DNA from: CAYTGR01 sp964437445 | Lineage (GTDB): Bacteria; Chloroflexota; Anaerolineae; B4-G1; SLSP01 | Direction of reading: 5' to 3' | NCBI GenBank assembly: GCA_964437445.1 | Contig: CAYTGR010000057.1 | Span: 1 to 29,853, forward strand | DNA: 29,853 bases | In this document: one piece after another, positions 6,735-15,983 of the stretch | Position numbering within the stretch: position 1 is the stretch's first letter | How the letters are laid out: every line of letters starts with the position of its first letter | The notes under the pieces: model-generated | Seen by the model: only the letters and a program-made list of their open reading frames with translations | Databases searched by the model: none | Told to the model about the DNA's origin: nothing | Made by a program: the position numbers and the translations under genes

Positions 6735-7058
6735 TTAGAGGTTTGATTCCAGGTCCTTAGCCAGCTTGGCCTTGGGTTTGTAGCCGGTGCTGCGCAGGAC
6801 CTCTTGCCCTTCTTTGAAGAGGATCAGCGTAGGGATGCCCAAAACCCCATAGCGAGAGGCCAGAGCCGAGTTCTGGTCAACGTCTACCTGCACTACCAAC
6901 ATCCGCTCGGCGTAGTCGTGCGCCAGTTCTTCCACCACCGGGGCAAGCTGCCGGCAGGGCGGGCACCAGCTGGCCCAGAAATCAACCAGGACGGGCAGGG
7001 TAGACTTGAGAACGACGCTCTCAAAATTGCTTTCATCAACGGCGGTTAAATTGGCCAT
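6735..7058 (-). CDS. trxA: Thioredoxin with WCPPC active site
   Basis: The 107-residue product is a complete single-domain thioredoxin, a cytoplasmic disulfide reductase. The active site is Trp31-Cys32-Pro-Pro-Cys35; the cis-proline is Pro76 in GIPT, and the buried Asp26 of VDFW is kept. Classical thioredoxins have WCGPC; the Gly to Pro change is more usual in TlpA/ResA-like proteins, but there is no signal peptide here. It has its own promoter directly after the stop codon of the upstream flavoprotein gene, a GAGG ribosome binding site and a strong terminator, so it is an independent unit that may also receive read-through. Confidence 0.93.
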   Translation of the reverse strand: MANLTAVDESNFESVVLKSTLPVLVDFWASWCPPCRQLAPVVEELAHDYAERMLVVQVDVDQNSALASRYGVLGIPTLILFKEGQEVLRSTGYKPKAKLAKDLESNL

Positions 7059-7090
7059 GGCTTACCTCACTCTATAGGATTGGTAATTAG

Positions 7091-7118
7091 ATTATCGCAC
7101 GGGGACAATCTTTGTCAA
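7091..7118 (-). promoter_or_regulatory. Thioredoxin promoter with overlapping dyad
   Basis: On the minus strand TTGACA (7118-7113) and GATAAT (7096-7091) are 16 bases apart, with an upstream TGC that extends the -10 box. A 5-3-5 dyad, GACAA-N3-TTGTC (7104-7116), overlaps the -35 box and could be an operator. The leader is about 26 bases. Confidence 0.75.
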
Positions 7119-7121
7119 GCG

Positions 7122-8336
7122 CTATCCGGCCAGGATGCGCAGGACGATCCCCGGTTTGAGCAGGACCGCGGGTGAGAGGGTGTTGTTGAGCAACCCGTCC
7201 AGTGCCTGCGCTACAACCGGATCGTGGCCGGCACGGCGGATGGTGCGGTTGACGATCCAGGGATAGCCCAGTCCGATCCGCACCAACCGTGCGGCCCGAT
7301 GGCTACTGTCAAACCGCCGGTGGAACTCGCGCCCGTAGGCGGCCAGTGCCCCGGCGGAGAAATCGCCCTGTTCCAGCGCGCGGCGAGCGTGGTCGGCTGC
7401 GAGCCGGCCGGACTCTAACGACGGCCCGACTCCCTCTCCGGTAACCGGGCTGACCAGGCCCGCCGCTTCGCCGGCGACCAGCACGTTGTCGGTGAAGGGC
7501 TGGATCCGGTCGGCGTCGGTGCGCAGCGGATGTCCTTTAATGCTTCCTTGCAACCGCGCTCCCTTCAGGGCCGCTTGCACGTAAGGGTTTTCGGCGATAA
7601 AAGTTTCCAACATTTTGGTCAAACTGATGCGCAGGCGGTGCACATCGCGCACATACATCCCCAAACCGACGTTGGCCACCCCGTTTTGCAGGTGAAAGAG
7701 CCAGCCATAGCCCGGCAGGATGCTTTTCTCCCAGTGGATTTCCAGCCGGCCGGCCGGCCCGGCGTCGCCCTCAAAGTAACCGCGCACAGCGACAATGTCG
7801 GCCGGACCGGAGGGGACCAGCCCTAACGTGCGCGTAAAAGCCGAGATGCCGCCGTCGGCAGCGATCACCAGGGGGGCTTCCAACGTCACCGCGTGGCTGT
7901 CGGCCCGGCCGAGGGCCTGCACCCGGTGCGCGGTTGGCCGCTCCAGGCCGGTGATACGTGTCTGCTCATAGAGGTGGGCCCCGGCGGCCACTGCCCGTTG
8001 TACCAGGGCCGCATCCAGCGCGCGGCGGGGGATGAGATGCCCGCGCGGGCCAGGGGCCGGCCGGGTCTGCACGACGCTGTGATCGGGTGAGCCGAGGAAG
8101 AACCCGGTGAACTCGGTGCCGCTTTCGGTGTGCGCCCACTCGGCCAGGCCCATCTGGGCCAGGACCTCCATCGCGCCGGGACAGATGCCGTCGCCGCAGA
8201 TTTTATCGCGCGGGAAAGTGGCTTGATCCACCAGCGCCACGTTGACGCCGGCCTGGGCCAGGAAAAAAGCCGCGGCCGCGCCGGCCGGTCCGGCGCCGAC
8301 CACAATGACTTGGGCGGTAATCGTGGACAAGGGCAC
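7122..8336 (-). CDS. Geranylgeranyl-reductase-family FAD oxidoreductase, copy 1
   Basis: The 404-residue product is a flavoprotein of the GGR family in the PHBH fold. The FAD ADP-binding motif GAGPAG is at 14-19, the family sequence DKICGDG with Cys47 follows, and the second FAD motif is LVAGEAAG with GEG shortly after. Family members saturate the prenyl chains of chlorophylls, quinones or archaeal lipids. No photosynthesis genes are visible here, so a quinone or carotenoid-like substrate is only a guess. It begins with GTG (8336), 2 bases after the stop of the paralogous gene, so the pair is translationally coupled. No ATG start is available nearby. Confidence 0.85.
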   Translation of the reverse strand: MPLSTITAQVIVVGAGPAGAAAAFFLAQAGVNVALVDQATFPRDKICGDGICPGAMEVLAQMGLAEWAHTESGTEFTGFFLGSPDHSVVQTRPAPGPRGHLIPRRALDAALVQRAVAAGAHLYEQTRITGLERPTAHRVQALGRADSHAVTLEAPLVIAADGGISAFTRTLGLVPSGPADIVAVRGYFEGDAGPAGRLEIHWEKSILPGYGWLFHLQNGVANVGLGMYVRDVHRLRISLTKMLETFIAENPYVQAALKGARLQGSIKGHPLRTDADRIQPFTDNVLVAGEAAGLVSPVTGEGVGPSLESGRLAADHARRALEQGDFSAGALAAYGREFHRRFDSSHRAARLVRIGLGYPWIVNRTIRRAGHDPVVAQALDGLLNNTLSPAVLLKPGIVLRILAG

Positions 8337-8338
8337 CT

Positions 8339-9553
8339 CTATCCGATCAGCAGGCGCAGGGCTGCTCCCGGTGTCAACAGCGCGCCGGGCGACTTGAGCG
8401 CGATGATCACGTCGTTCATCAGGCTGGCAAAGGTCTCGTCGTGGCTGGCGCGGCGGATGGCGCGGTTGAGGAGCCAGGGCTGGCTGATCACCCAGCGTGC
8501 CAGGCGGGCGGTGCGCTGGAGGCCGTCGTAGCGCCGGTGAAAAGCACGCCCATAGGCCGCCAGCCCGGCGGCGGAGAAGTCGCCGCGCTCTAAGGCGCGC
8601 AGGGCGTAGGTCGCCGCCAGCTCACCGCAGATCATGGAGAGGCTGATGCCCTCGCCGGTGAGGGGGTTGACGACGCCGGCCGCTTCGCCAGCCACCAGCA
8701 CGTTATCGGTGAAAGGCTTCACCTGGCGGGCGTTGGCCCGGAGCGGATGGCCCCGCAGGCTGCCTATGAGCCGTGGCTGGGGGAACCGGGCCCGGGCGTG
8801 AGGGTTTTGCGTCAGGAACGTTTGTAACATCGTCTCCAGATTCAACCGCCACCGTTTCACATATGCGGCATAGATGCCGATCCCCACGTTGGCCCGTCCG
8901 TGCCCCGTCGGGAAAATCCAGCAATAGCCGGGCGTTACCGCGCGCTCCCAATGGATCTCACACTGGCCCGGGTCGCCGATGTCGCCCTCAAAATAGCCGC
9001 GCAGTGCCACCCACTCAGCCGACCGGGGCGCCAGTCCCAGCCGCCGGGTGAACGAGACCGGCCCCCCGTCGGCCGCGATGACCAGCGGCGCTTCCAGAGT
9101 GACGTCCTGCCGGCCCGCTGTCCCCTTCAACCGGACGCGCTGCGCACTCAGCCGTTCCAGGTCGGTGATGTGGGTGCCCTCTTGCAGCCGGGCGCCGGCC
9201 GCCACCGCTTGCCGGATCAGGGCCTCGTCCAGGGCCAGGCGCGGGATCAGGTAGCCCCACGGTTCGGGGCGTTGGGGCGGGAAGGTGTGGGCCGTGGAGC
9301 CGTCGGGCGAGCTCAAGAGGTAGGAAAGGTAGGGATTGAAGTGTTGCTCCTGCACCCAGGAGGTCAGCCCCAACCGGGCGAGCATCCCTATACTGTGGGC
9401 GTTGAGTCCGTCGCCGCAGGCCTTATCGCGGGGGAAGGTGGCCTGCTCCACCACAAGCACGTTAGCGCCGGCCTGAGCCAGAAAGAAGGCCGCGGCAGCC
9501 CCGGCTGGGCCAGCACCGACAACGATGACCTGAGTCTCTGTCATGGTGGTCAC
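8339..9553 (-). CDS. Geranylgeranyl-reductase-family FAD oxidoreductase, copy 2
   Basis: This 404-residue paralogue of the downstream gene has the same length and aligns with it throughout. It keeps GAGPAG (13-18), DKACGDG with Cys46 and LVAGEAAG; the substrate-side regions (for example residues 60-100) differ more. The chosen start is the GTG at 9553, because AGGAG lies 7-8 bases upstream; an in-frame ATG at 9544 is too far from it. It is the first gene of a leftward operon with the second copy and possibly the thioredoxin. The two copies probably arose by tandem duplication and may act on different prenyl substrates or as a heteromer, which is inference. Confidence 0.85.
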   Translation of the reverse strand: MTTMTETQVIVVGAGPAGAAAAFFLAQAGANVLVVEQATFPRDKACGDGLNAHSIGMLARLGLTSWVQEQHFNPYLSYLLSSPDGSTAHTFPPQRPEPWGYLIPRLALDEALIRQAVAAGARLQEGTHITDLERLSAQRVRLKGTAGRQDVTLEAPLVIAADGGPVSFTRRLGLAPRSAEWVALRGYFEGDIGDPGQCEIHWERAVTPGYCWIFPTGHGRANVGIGIYAAYVKRWRLNLETMLQTFLTQNPHARARFPQPRLIGSLRGHPLRANARQVKPFTDNVLVAGEAAGVVNPLTGEGISLSMICGELAATYALRALERGDFSAAGLAAYGRAFHRRYDGLQRTARLARWVISQPWLLNRAIRRASHDETFASLMNDVIIALKSPGALLTPGAALRLLIG

Positions 9554-9646
9554 ATGTGCACTCCTGCAGGAATGGATTATCGGCGATCAGAAAGTGGTCG
9601 CTGGCTGCGGCTTTCAAGACGTCGCCGGGCCACGACGACCGAAATG

Positions 9647-9655
9647 ATTATAGCA
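9647..9655 (-). promoter_or_regulatory. Extended -10 promoter of the GGR operon
   Basis: TGCTATAAT on the minus strand is a perfect -10 box with the TGN extension. No good -35 box is present (TTTCTA at 18 bases), as is common for extended -10 promoters. The leader would be about 85 bases. Confidence 0.55.
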
Positions 9656-9767
9656 TGGTTTGTTGTTTCGTAGAAATTGCCGAGAGGGAGTTTTACAGAG
9701 GGATACAGAAAAATAACGTCCCTGCTCAAGCGGTGAAAAAGTCTTGCGTAATAGAATTAACGTTCTA

Positions 9768-9795
9768 TTGCAAACCATTTTTCTCGTGCTATAAT
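9768..9795 (+). promoter_or_regulatory. Promoter of the LysM/M23 peptidase operon
   Basis: TTGCAA (9768-9773) and TATAAT (9790-9795) are 16 bases apart, with an upstream TG extension. A second TGC-TATTAT extended -10 lies at 9859-9867, nearer the gene. An interrupted dyad, TTGC-GT-AATAGAA (9744-9756) against TTCTATTGCAA (9763-9773), covers the -35 box and is a candidate operator. Confidence 0.65.
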
Positions 9796-9904
9796 GACAA
9801 CAGCGGTCTGTTCCAGGCCTCCTGCTCGGTTTGCCGGGATTGTGTTTTGATTATTTCGTGCTATTATTCTTAGTGAAACCGGGTAACTACCTGGCAAGAG
9901 GATC

Positions 9905-11097
<1,193 letters not shown>

Positions 11098-11101
<4 letters not shown>

Positions 11102-12234
11102 TCTTGGACGGTGACAGATTGCCTCAGGATTATTCTCCCTGGCGTAGTGACTGGCTGACCCGCGCCATAGCGCGGGGGGCTGCGCAGGTTTGGCGCTGGA
11201 ACAGTGACCGGGCCGGTCAACGTCCTCTATTAGGCCGGCTGGCTTCCCATGTCGCGCTGGCTTTGATTTTCATCTTCCTGTTGGGCCTGGGCAACGTCTC
11301 CTGGTTGAAAGTTGTGCGTTCGGTATCGGAGGCGGCTAACCTCTCCTGGCGTTTGGGAACCGTGAAGGGGGCGGCCGATGCAGAGCTGACGGTCGCGCAG
11401 GCAAATTCATACGTGCGCCTGGCCTCCCAGGGGCGAGTCCAACGGTTGGCTGCGCCGCACACCCAGTACACGGTGGCGGTTGAAGCGCCCAAGAAAGAGA
11501 TCACCACTTACCAGGTCCAGGCCGGCGATACTGTGCAAAGCATAGCCGGGCGGTTTGGCCTGCAACCTACTACCATTGTCTGGTCCAATCCCGAAGTAGA
11601 AAAAGCCCCCGACATTTTGCGGATTGGCCAGGAGCTCGTCATTTTGCCGGTGGATGGGGTCTACCATACCGTCGCCGCCGGTGAAAGTCTCACTGCGATT
11701 GCGGAAAAGTACAAGGCGAGCGTAGACGCGATTTTGAATTGCCCCTACAACCAGTTGCCGGAGGATTCCGGGTTGCAGGTGGGGACGAAGCTGATCGTTC
11801 CCGGCGGGACGAAGCCTTACACGGCGCGAACTGTGACCACTTACGTTGGTCCGGCTCCCACCAACGCGGAAGGTACCGGCCAGTTCCGCTGGCCGACCGG
11901 GGGAGTCCTGACGCAAGGGTACTGGTACGCGCACCGCGCCATTGATATTGGCGCACCGCTGGGCCGGGCAGTGGTCGCAGCGGATGGGGGCTATATCAGC
12001 TTCGCCGGCTGGACCGACATCGGGTACGGGTATCTGGTGGTAGTGGATCACGCCAACGGCTACCAGACCTATTACGCCCACTTGAGCGATATTTATGTCG
12101 TGGAAGGGCAGGCGGTCAGCGCCGGTGAGGTGATCGGTGCGGTGGGGAGCACCGGCTACTCTACCGGCCCGCACCTGCATTTTGAGATCCGTTACAACGG
12201 TTACCCGACCAATCCGTTGATTTATCTGCCATAA
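11098..12234 (+). CDS. Membrane-anchored LysM/M23 peptidoglycan endopeptidase, copy 2
   Basis: This 378-residue paralogue has the same plan: membrane segment (about 50-66), LysM modules at about 137-184 and 189-234, and an M23 domain (about 278-370) with His279/Asp283, His328 and His359/His361. The N-terminal sequence ARGAAQVWRWNSDR matches ARGISLAWRWNGDR of copy 1, so the pair is a tandem duplication. No ATG is available; the best start is TTG at 11098, which overlaps the upstream TGA as TTGA, without a visible Shine-Dalgarno. TTG at 11104 or 11119 is also possible. Translation probably depends on re-initiation after copy 1. Unlike copy 1 it has only one cysteine in the extracellular part. 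Confidence 0.87.
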
Positions 12235-12250
12235 CGACAGGTCAAGTAGG

Positions 12251-12277
12251 AGGGCGGGCTAACAACCCGCCCTTTTT
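12251..12277 (+). terminator. Intrinsic terminator of the peptidase operon
   Basis: AGGGCGGG (12251-12258) pairs with CCCGCCCT (12266-12273) around a 7-base loop and is followed by a T run to 12277. Confidence 0.85.
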
Positions 12278-12295
12278 GTTGGTCCAGGAGGGAGA

Positions 12296-12949
12296 GTGGC
12301 GGCGAGTATTGGTATTGAAGAGGCGCGGCGCCTGTACGGCGCGGCCGATAGTGTGCACGATTTTGATCACATTCTGCGCGTGCTGGCGCTGGCCGAGCGG
12401 ATTGCGCGCGCCGAAGGGGCTGACCTGGCGGTGGTGCGGACGGCGGCGCTCCTGCACGATTGGGGGCGCGCCGAGGCCGAGGCGGCCGGGCGGGATCACG
12501 CCGAGGTGGCGGCCGAGCGAGCCGCCGCTTATTTGCAGCACGAGCCACCTGACTTTGTGGCGGCGGTGGCCCAGGCGATCATCGCCCATCGCTTCCGCAC
12601 CGGGCCGGGACCGGCTACGTTGGAGGCGCAGGTGCTCTTTGATGCGGACAAACTGGACGCCATCGGGGCGATTGGAGTGGCGCGGGCCTTCGCCTATGCC
12701 GGGGCCTATGGTCAGCGGTTGTGGGTTCCCTTGGCGGAAGCGCAACAGGCCTGGGTCGAGGGACGTCATACTGCCGCGCAGGGCAACGATCCCGCCGTCC
12801 ACACGCCTGTCCACGAGTTTGTGGTGAAGCTGGCGCGGATCAAGGCGCAGCTCTACACCCGCACCGGGCGCGCCATCGCCGAGGAGCGCCACCGTTACAT
12901 GGAGGAGTTTTACCGGCGGTTGGACGCTGAGGTGCTGGGAGAGGCGTGA
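12296..12949 (+). CDS. HD-domain phosphohydrolase, YedJ-like
   Basis: The 217-residue product is an HD-superfamily metal-dependent phosphohydrolase most like Escherichia coli YedJ. Metal-site residues are His25 (HDFDH), His54-Asp55 (LLHDWGR), His98 (IIAHRF) and Asp116/Asp118 in FDADKLDAIGAIG, which is a YedJ-type signature. Related proteins hydrolyse nucleotides or pyrophosphate; the real substrate here is unknown. The GTG at 12296 follows AGGAGG (12286-12291) by only 4 bases and lies just after the upstream terminator. No separate promoter was seen, so it may depend on read-through or a weak promoter. It converges with the mscS gene. Confidence 0.85.
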   Translation: MAASIGIEEARRLYGAADSVHDFDHILRVLALAERIARAEGADLAVVRTAALLHDWGRAEAEAAGRDHAEVAAERAAAYLQHEPPDFVAAVAQAIIAHRFRTGPGPATLEAQVLFDADKLDAIGAIGVARAFAYAGAYGQRLWVPLAEAQQAWVEGRHTAAQGNDPAVHTPVHEFVVKLARIKAQLYTRTGRAIAEERHRYMEEFYRRLDAEVLGEA

Positions 12950-12980
12950 CGGCGGGCAGTTGCAACCCGCCGGCCGTCAC
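12946..12980. terminator. Hairpin between convergent genes containing both stop codons
   Basis: GTGACGG plus CGGG (12946-12956) pairs with CCCG plus CCGTCAC (12966-12980), with a CCGG bulge on the right arm. The stop of the HD gene (12947-12949) and that of the MscS gene (12979-12977) lie in opposite arms. There is no T-tract on either side, so termination efficiency is uncertain. Confidence 0.5.
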
Positions 12981-13804
12981 CCGGTGCGGGGTGGGACTTT
13001 GTGAAGGACGATTTCCTGGCGGGGGGTCGTGGAAATGTCTGCTTGCTTGAGCTGCTGGATCACGGCGGCTTGCAGGGCGCGTTGCAGGAGCACCTGTTTC
13101 CCCGGCCTGGTTTTGACGGCGATGGTGTAACTGACCGTTCCCCGTCCCAGCGTTGGCCCCAGCAGCTGGGGCGGCTCCAGGATGGCGGCCACAAAGTCGG
13201 GGGCTTGGGTTACTTCTTGGGCGGCGGCGGACAGCACTGCCGCCGCCCGGTTCAAATCCTCTTCGCAGGCGATTTCTACCGGCACGATGGCGCGTGACCA
13301 GTCTTTTGTCACGTTGGCCACCGTGCGGATCTCCCCATTGGGGACGATGTGCAATACGCCCTCCACATCGCGGATCCAGGTGGCCCGCAGGGTTACCTGT
13401 TCCACTTCGCCGGTGACTGTGGCAAGCTGGATCGTATCGCCTACGTTGAATTGGTTCTCCAGCAGGATGAACATCCCACCCAGAAAGTCCTTGACCAGGG
13501 TTTGGGCTCCCAGGCCCAGGGCCAGGCCGGCCACCCCCAGGCTGGCTACCAGAGGCAGGATGTTGATCCACCGGCTCAGGATCGTCAGCAACATCAGACT
13601 GACGATCAAAAGCGTCAGGGTCCAGCGCGTGACCTGCAGCAGGGTACGCAGCTGGCGCACACGCTCGTCGGGGAGGGCCGGATTGCGCAGGGCTCGCCCG
13701 ATGGGCCGGCTCAGCCACTGGATAGCCAACAGGGCCATCAGGCCCAGGAGCAGAGCGATGCCGGTCCCGATCCAGTTATCTCCGTTAAGCGGTGGCCAGC
13801 TCAT
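12977..13804 (-). CDS. Small-conductance mechanosensitive channel (MscS family)
   Basis: The 275-residue product has the length and plan of a minimal MscS subunit: three membrane segments (about 12-32, 60-78 and 84-118), a beta domain and a C-terminal alpha/beta domain. The pore helix has the Gly/Ala-rich pattern GVAGLALGLGAQTLVKDFLGG (split by family into TM3a and TM3b), followed by the conserved NQFNVGD. It would form a heptamer releasing osmolytes during osmotic downshock. The ATG overlaps the lysS stop as ATGA, so expression is coupled to lysyl-tRNA synthetase, an unusual partner. Confidence 0.92.
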   Translation of the reverse strand: MSWPPLNGDNWIGTGIALLLGLMALLAIQWLSRPIGRALRNPALPDERVRQLRTLLQVTRWTLTLLIVSLMLLTILSRWINILPLVASLGVAGLALGLGAQTLVKDFLGGMFILLENQFNVGDTIQLATVTGEVEQVTLRATWIRDVEGVLHIVPNGEIRTVANVTKDWSRAIVPVEIACEEDLNRAAAVLSAAAQEVTQAPDFVAAILEPPQLLGPTLGRGTVSYTIAVKTRPGKQVLLQRALQAAVIQQLKQADISTTPRQEIVLHKVPPRTG

Positions 13805-15330
13805 TGTCCGCTGGATTCGTCTTTGTCGCGGCTGCGCAGGTGCGGAAAGAGCAGGACGTCGCGGATGGAGCGCTGGTCGGTGAAGAGCATCGCTAAGCGG
13901 TCCACGCCGATCCCCAGACCGCCACAGGGGGGCATCCCGTATTTCATTGCCCGCAGGTAATCCTCGTCCATCGGCTGAGCCTCTTCGTCGCCGGCCTCAT
14001 AATCGCGCCCCTGTTGGAAGAAACGCCGCTCCTGTTCAAAGGGGTCGTTGAGCTCGGTGAAGGCGTTGCCGACCTCCATGCCGCCGATAAAGAGTTCAAA
14101 TCGCTCCACGTGGGTGGGATCGGTGGGCTTCTGTTTGGCTAAAGGCGAGATCTCCACGGGATAATCGTAGATGAAAGTGGGCTGGATCAGGGAAGCTTCT
14201 ACTTCGGAGAGCAGGTTATCCACCAGGTGGCCCCAGGTGGCTTTGCTATCGGCCTCGTAGCCGCGCGCGCGCATGGCGGCCCGCAGCGCGTCGGCGTCGG
14301 GGAAGGCGGTGTAGTCAATCCCCGTCCCCTCCTGGATGGCCGCCCGGAGTGAGAGCCGCCGCCAGGGCGGGGTCAGGTCAATGACCTGCTCCTGAAAAGT
14401 CAGCTGTGGCTGGCCCAGGACCCCCTGGGCCGCGCTGGCGATCATCTGTTCAGCGGTTTCCATCATGCCGTACAGGTCGGTGTAGGCGCAGTAGAGCTCC
14501 AACTGCGTGAACTCCGGGTTGTGTTTGTAGGAGACGCCCTCGTTGCGGAAATCGCGCCCGATCTCGTAGACCCGGTCGTACATGCCGACCAACAAGCGCT
14601 TGAGGTAGAGCTCAAACGAAATGCGCAGGTAGAGCTGTTGTTTGAGCTGGTTGTGGTAGGTGGTGAAGGGCCGGGCCGCCGCCCCCCCATAAATGGGTTG
14701 GAGCACGGGGGTTTCTACTTCCAGATACCCCTGACCGTCCAGCCAGGCCCGCAGCGCGCTGATCAGGCGGGAGCGGAGGCGGAAAGCGGCGCGCACTTCG
14801 GGGTTCACGGCCAGATCAGCGTAACGCTGCCGGTAGCGTTCATCCACGTCGGAAAAAGCGGCGTAGCGGACGGTTTGCCCATCCTGCCGCTCGTACTCTT
14901 TGGCGATGGAGAGGGGGGTGATGGCCTTGGCCAGCATCCGCAATGTTTGCACCTGGACACTGATCTCGCCGGTGCGAGTGCGGACCAGCGGGCCGCCGGC
15001 TTCCACAAAATCTCCCAGGTCAAATGCCTGCTTGAAGAGTGTGTAGGTGGTCTCATCCAGTATATCCTGCCGGAGGAAGAGCTGCAGCCGGCCGCTTTCG
15101 TCCTCCAGGTGCGCGAAAGCGGCTTTGCCCATGATCCGGATGCTGACCAGCCGGCCGGCCACAGTGACGGTCGGAGCCGGATCACCGGCGGCTTCGGCGG
15201 TTTCGTAAGCAGTGCGGGCCGCCTGCGTGCTGTGCGTCCGGTGGACGCGGGCCGGGTAGGGTTCCATCCCGGCTGCCCGCAGGCGATTCAGTTTCTCCAG
15301 ACGTTGTTGTTCTAGGTCGTTCAGTTCCAT
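13801..15330 (-). CDS. lysS: Lysyl-tRNA synthetase, class II
   Basis: The 509-residue enzyme charges tRNA(Lys) with lysine in the cytoplasm. It has an N-terminal OB-fold anticodon-binding domain and a class II core, with motif 2 (GRDFRNEG near residue 263) and motif 3 (GLGIGVDRLAML near the C-terminus). GGAAARPF, typical of bacterial class II LysRS, is also present. The start is the ATG at 15330, with GAGGA 7 bases upstream; the frame stays open to a TTG at 15357 without a ribosome binding site. It follows greA by 99 bases with a hairpin between, and overlaps the mscS gene at its end. Confidence 0.97.
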   Translation of the reverse strand: MELNDLEQQRLEKLNRLRAAGMEPYPARVHRTHSTQAARTAYETAEAAGDPAPTVTVAGRLVSIRIMGKAAFAHLEDESGRLQLFLRQDILDETTYTLFKQAFDLGDFVEAGGPLVRTRTGEISVQVQTLRMLAKAITPLSIAKEYERQDGQTVRYAAFSDVDERYRQRYADLAVNPEVRAAFRLRSRLISALRAWLDGQGYLEVETPVLQPIYGGAAARPFTTYHNQLKQQLYLRISFELYLKRLLVGMYDRVYEIGRDFRNEGVSYKHNPEFTQLELYCAYTDLYGMMETAEQMIASAAQGVLGQPQLTFQEQVIDLTPPWRRLSLRAAIQEGTGIDYTAFPDADALRAAMRARGYEADSKATWGHLVDNLLSEVEASLIQPTFIYDYPVEISPLAKQKPTDPTHVERFELFIGGMEVGNAFTELNDPFEQERRFFQQGRDYEAGDEEAQPMDEDYLRAMKYGMPPCGGLGIGVDRLAMLFTDQRSIRDVLLFPHLRSRDKDESSGQ

Positions 15331-15382
15331 GCTGGTATCCTCATGATATGATGGCAATTTTGGGAGGTCCCAGCCCTAAACA

Positions 15383-15411
15383 ACAAGCCCATACGCGCGG
15401 TATGGGCTTGT
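15383..15411 (-). terminator. Possible terminator after greA
   Basis: A perfect 12-bp stem (15383-15394 with 15400-15411, loop GCGCG) is followed on the minus strand only by GTTGTTTAG-type sequence. With such a weak U-tract it may be leaky, letting greA transcripts continue into lysS. Confidence 0.55.
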
Positions 15412-15429
15412 CGTCTGGCTGATCCCAAC

Positions 15430-15903
15430 TCAACGGACGGCGAGAATGCGAAAAACGATGTCGCCATCGGGGGCGCGGACGACCGCCTGTTCACCCACGC
15501 GCTTGCCCAACAGCGCCCGGCCCAGGGGGGATTCATTGGAGATCTTACCCTGGGTAGGAGCAGCCTCCGCAGATCCGACGACCTGGTATTCTTCCGGGGC
15601 AGATGTCCCCTCTTCCTGGATGGTGACGTAGCTGCCGACGTTTACATACCCCTCTTTGGCCGCGACTTCGTCAATGAGGATGACGTTGCGCAGCGTCTGT
15701 TCCAGGGTAAAGATACGCCCTTCCACGAACGCTTGTTCGCGGCGGGCGTCTTCCAATTCAGCATTTTCAATCAGCTCACCTTCCTCCAGCGCGTCATGTA
15801 ACCGCTGGGCCACTTTATGGCGGCGAACCGTGCGCAGCTCCTCCAGTTCGGCTTGCAGCTGCGCTAACCCTTCGCGGGTCAAGTAAACCGGGCGCTCACT
15901 CAT
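15430..15903 (-). CDS. greA: Transcript cleavage/elongation factor GreA
   Basis: The 157-residue product has the normal GreA length: an N-terminal coiled coil (about 1-78) and a C-terminal FKBP-like domain with the family signature around SNESPLGRALLGK. The acidic tip that enters the RNA polymerase secondary channel is EGELIENAE, where Glu43 and Glu46 stand where Escherichia coli GreA has Asp41 and Glu44. It rescues backtracked RNA polymerase by stimulating transcript cleavage. The ATG follows GGAGG at 9 bases. Its promoter and a hairpin in the leader are listed separately and may attenuate expression. Confidence 0.95.
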   Translation of the reverse strand: MSERPVYLTREGLAQLQAELEELRTVRRHKVAQRLHDALEEGELIENAELEDARREQAFVEGRIFTLEQTLRNVILIDEVAAKEGYVNVGSYVTIQEEGTSAPEEYQVVGSAEAAPTQGKISNESPLGRALLGKRVGEQAVVRAPDGDIVFRILAVR

Positions 15904-15947
15904 GGGCTTTGGCCTCCGATGATTGATGATGGGGTCCTGGCATAAAG

Positions 15948-15971
15948 AAAAACCCGGAGCGCTTAGCGCTC
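15948..15971 (-). terminator. Terminator-like hairpin in the greA leader
   Basis: GAGCGC-TTA-GCGCTC (15957-15971) is followed on the minus strand by CGGG and five T residues (A run 15948-15952). It could end the upstream phosphoesterase transcript, but it also lies directly after the predicted greA start of transcription, about 45 bases before the greA ATG, so it could act as an attenuator. Confidence 0.65.
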
Positions 15972-15983
15972 ACAGGCCTTAAC

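Larger units (their letters stand above)
9554..9904. other. Divergent intergenic region, GGR pair / peptidase pair
   Basis: A 351-base, comparatively A+T-rich region between two divergent operons. It holds a leftward extended -10 promoter, a rightward promoter with a dyad over its -35 box, and a second rightward extended -10. No conserved gene is seen in it. Confidence 0.6.

Noticed and set aside
15331..15357. TTG at 15357 as the start of lysS
   Set aside because: No ribosome binding site precedes it, while GAGGA stands 7 bases before the ATG at 15330 and the family N-terminus fits that start.
15331..15429. T-box riboswitch before lysS, because of a TGGGACC sequence and a hairpin
   Set aside because: Only 99 bases separate greA and lysS, too short for a T-box, and there is no specifier loop or antiterminator pair.
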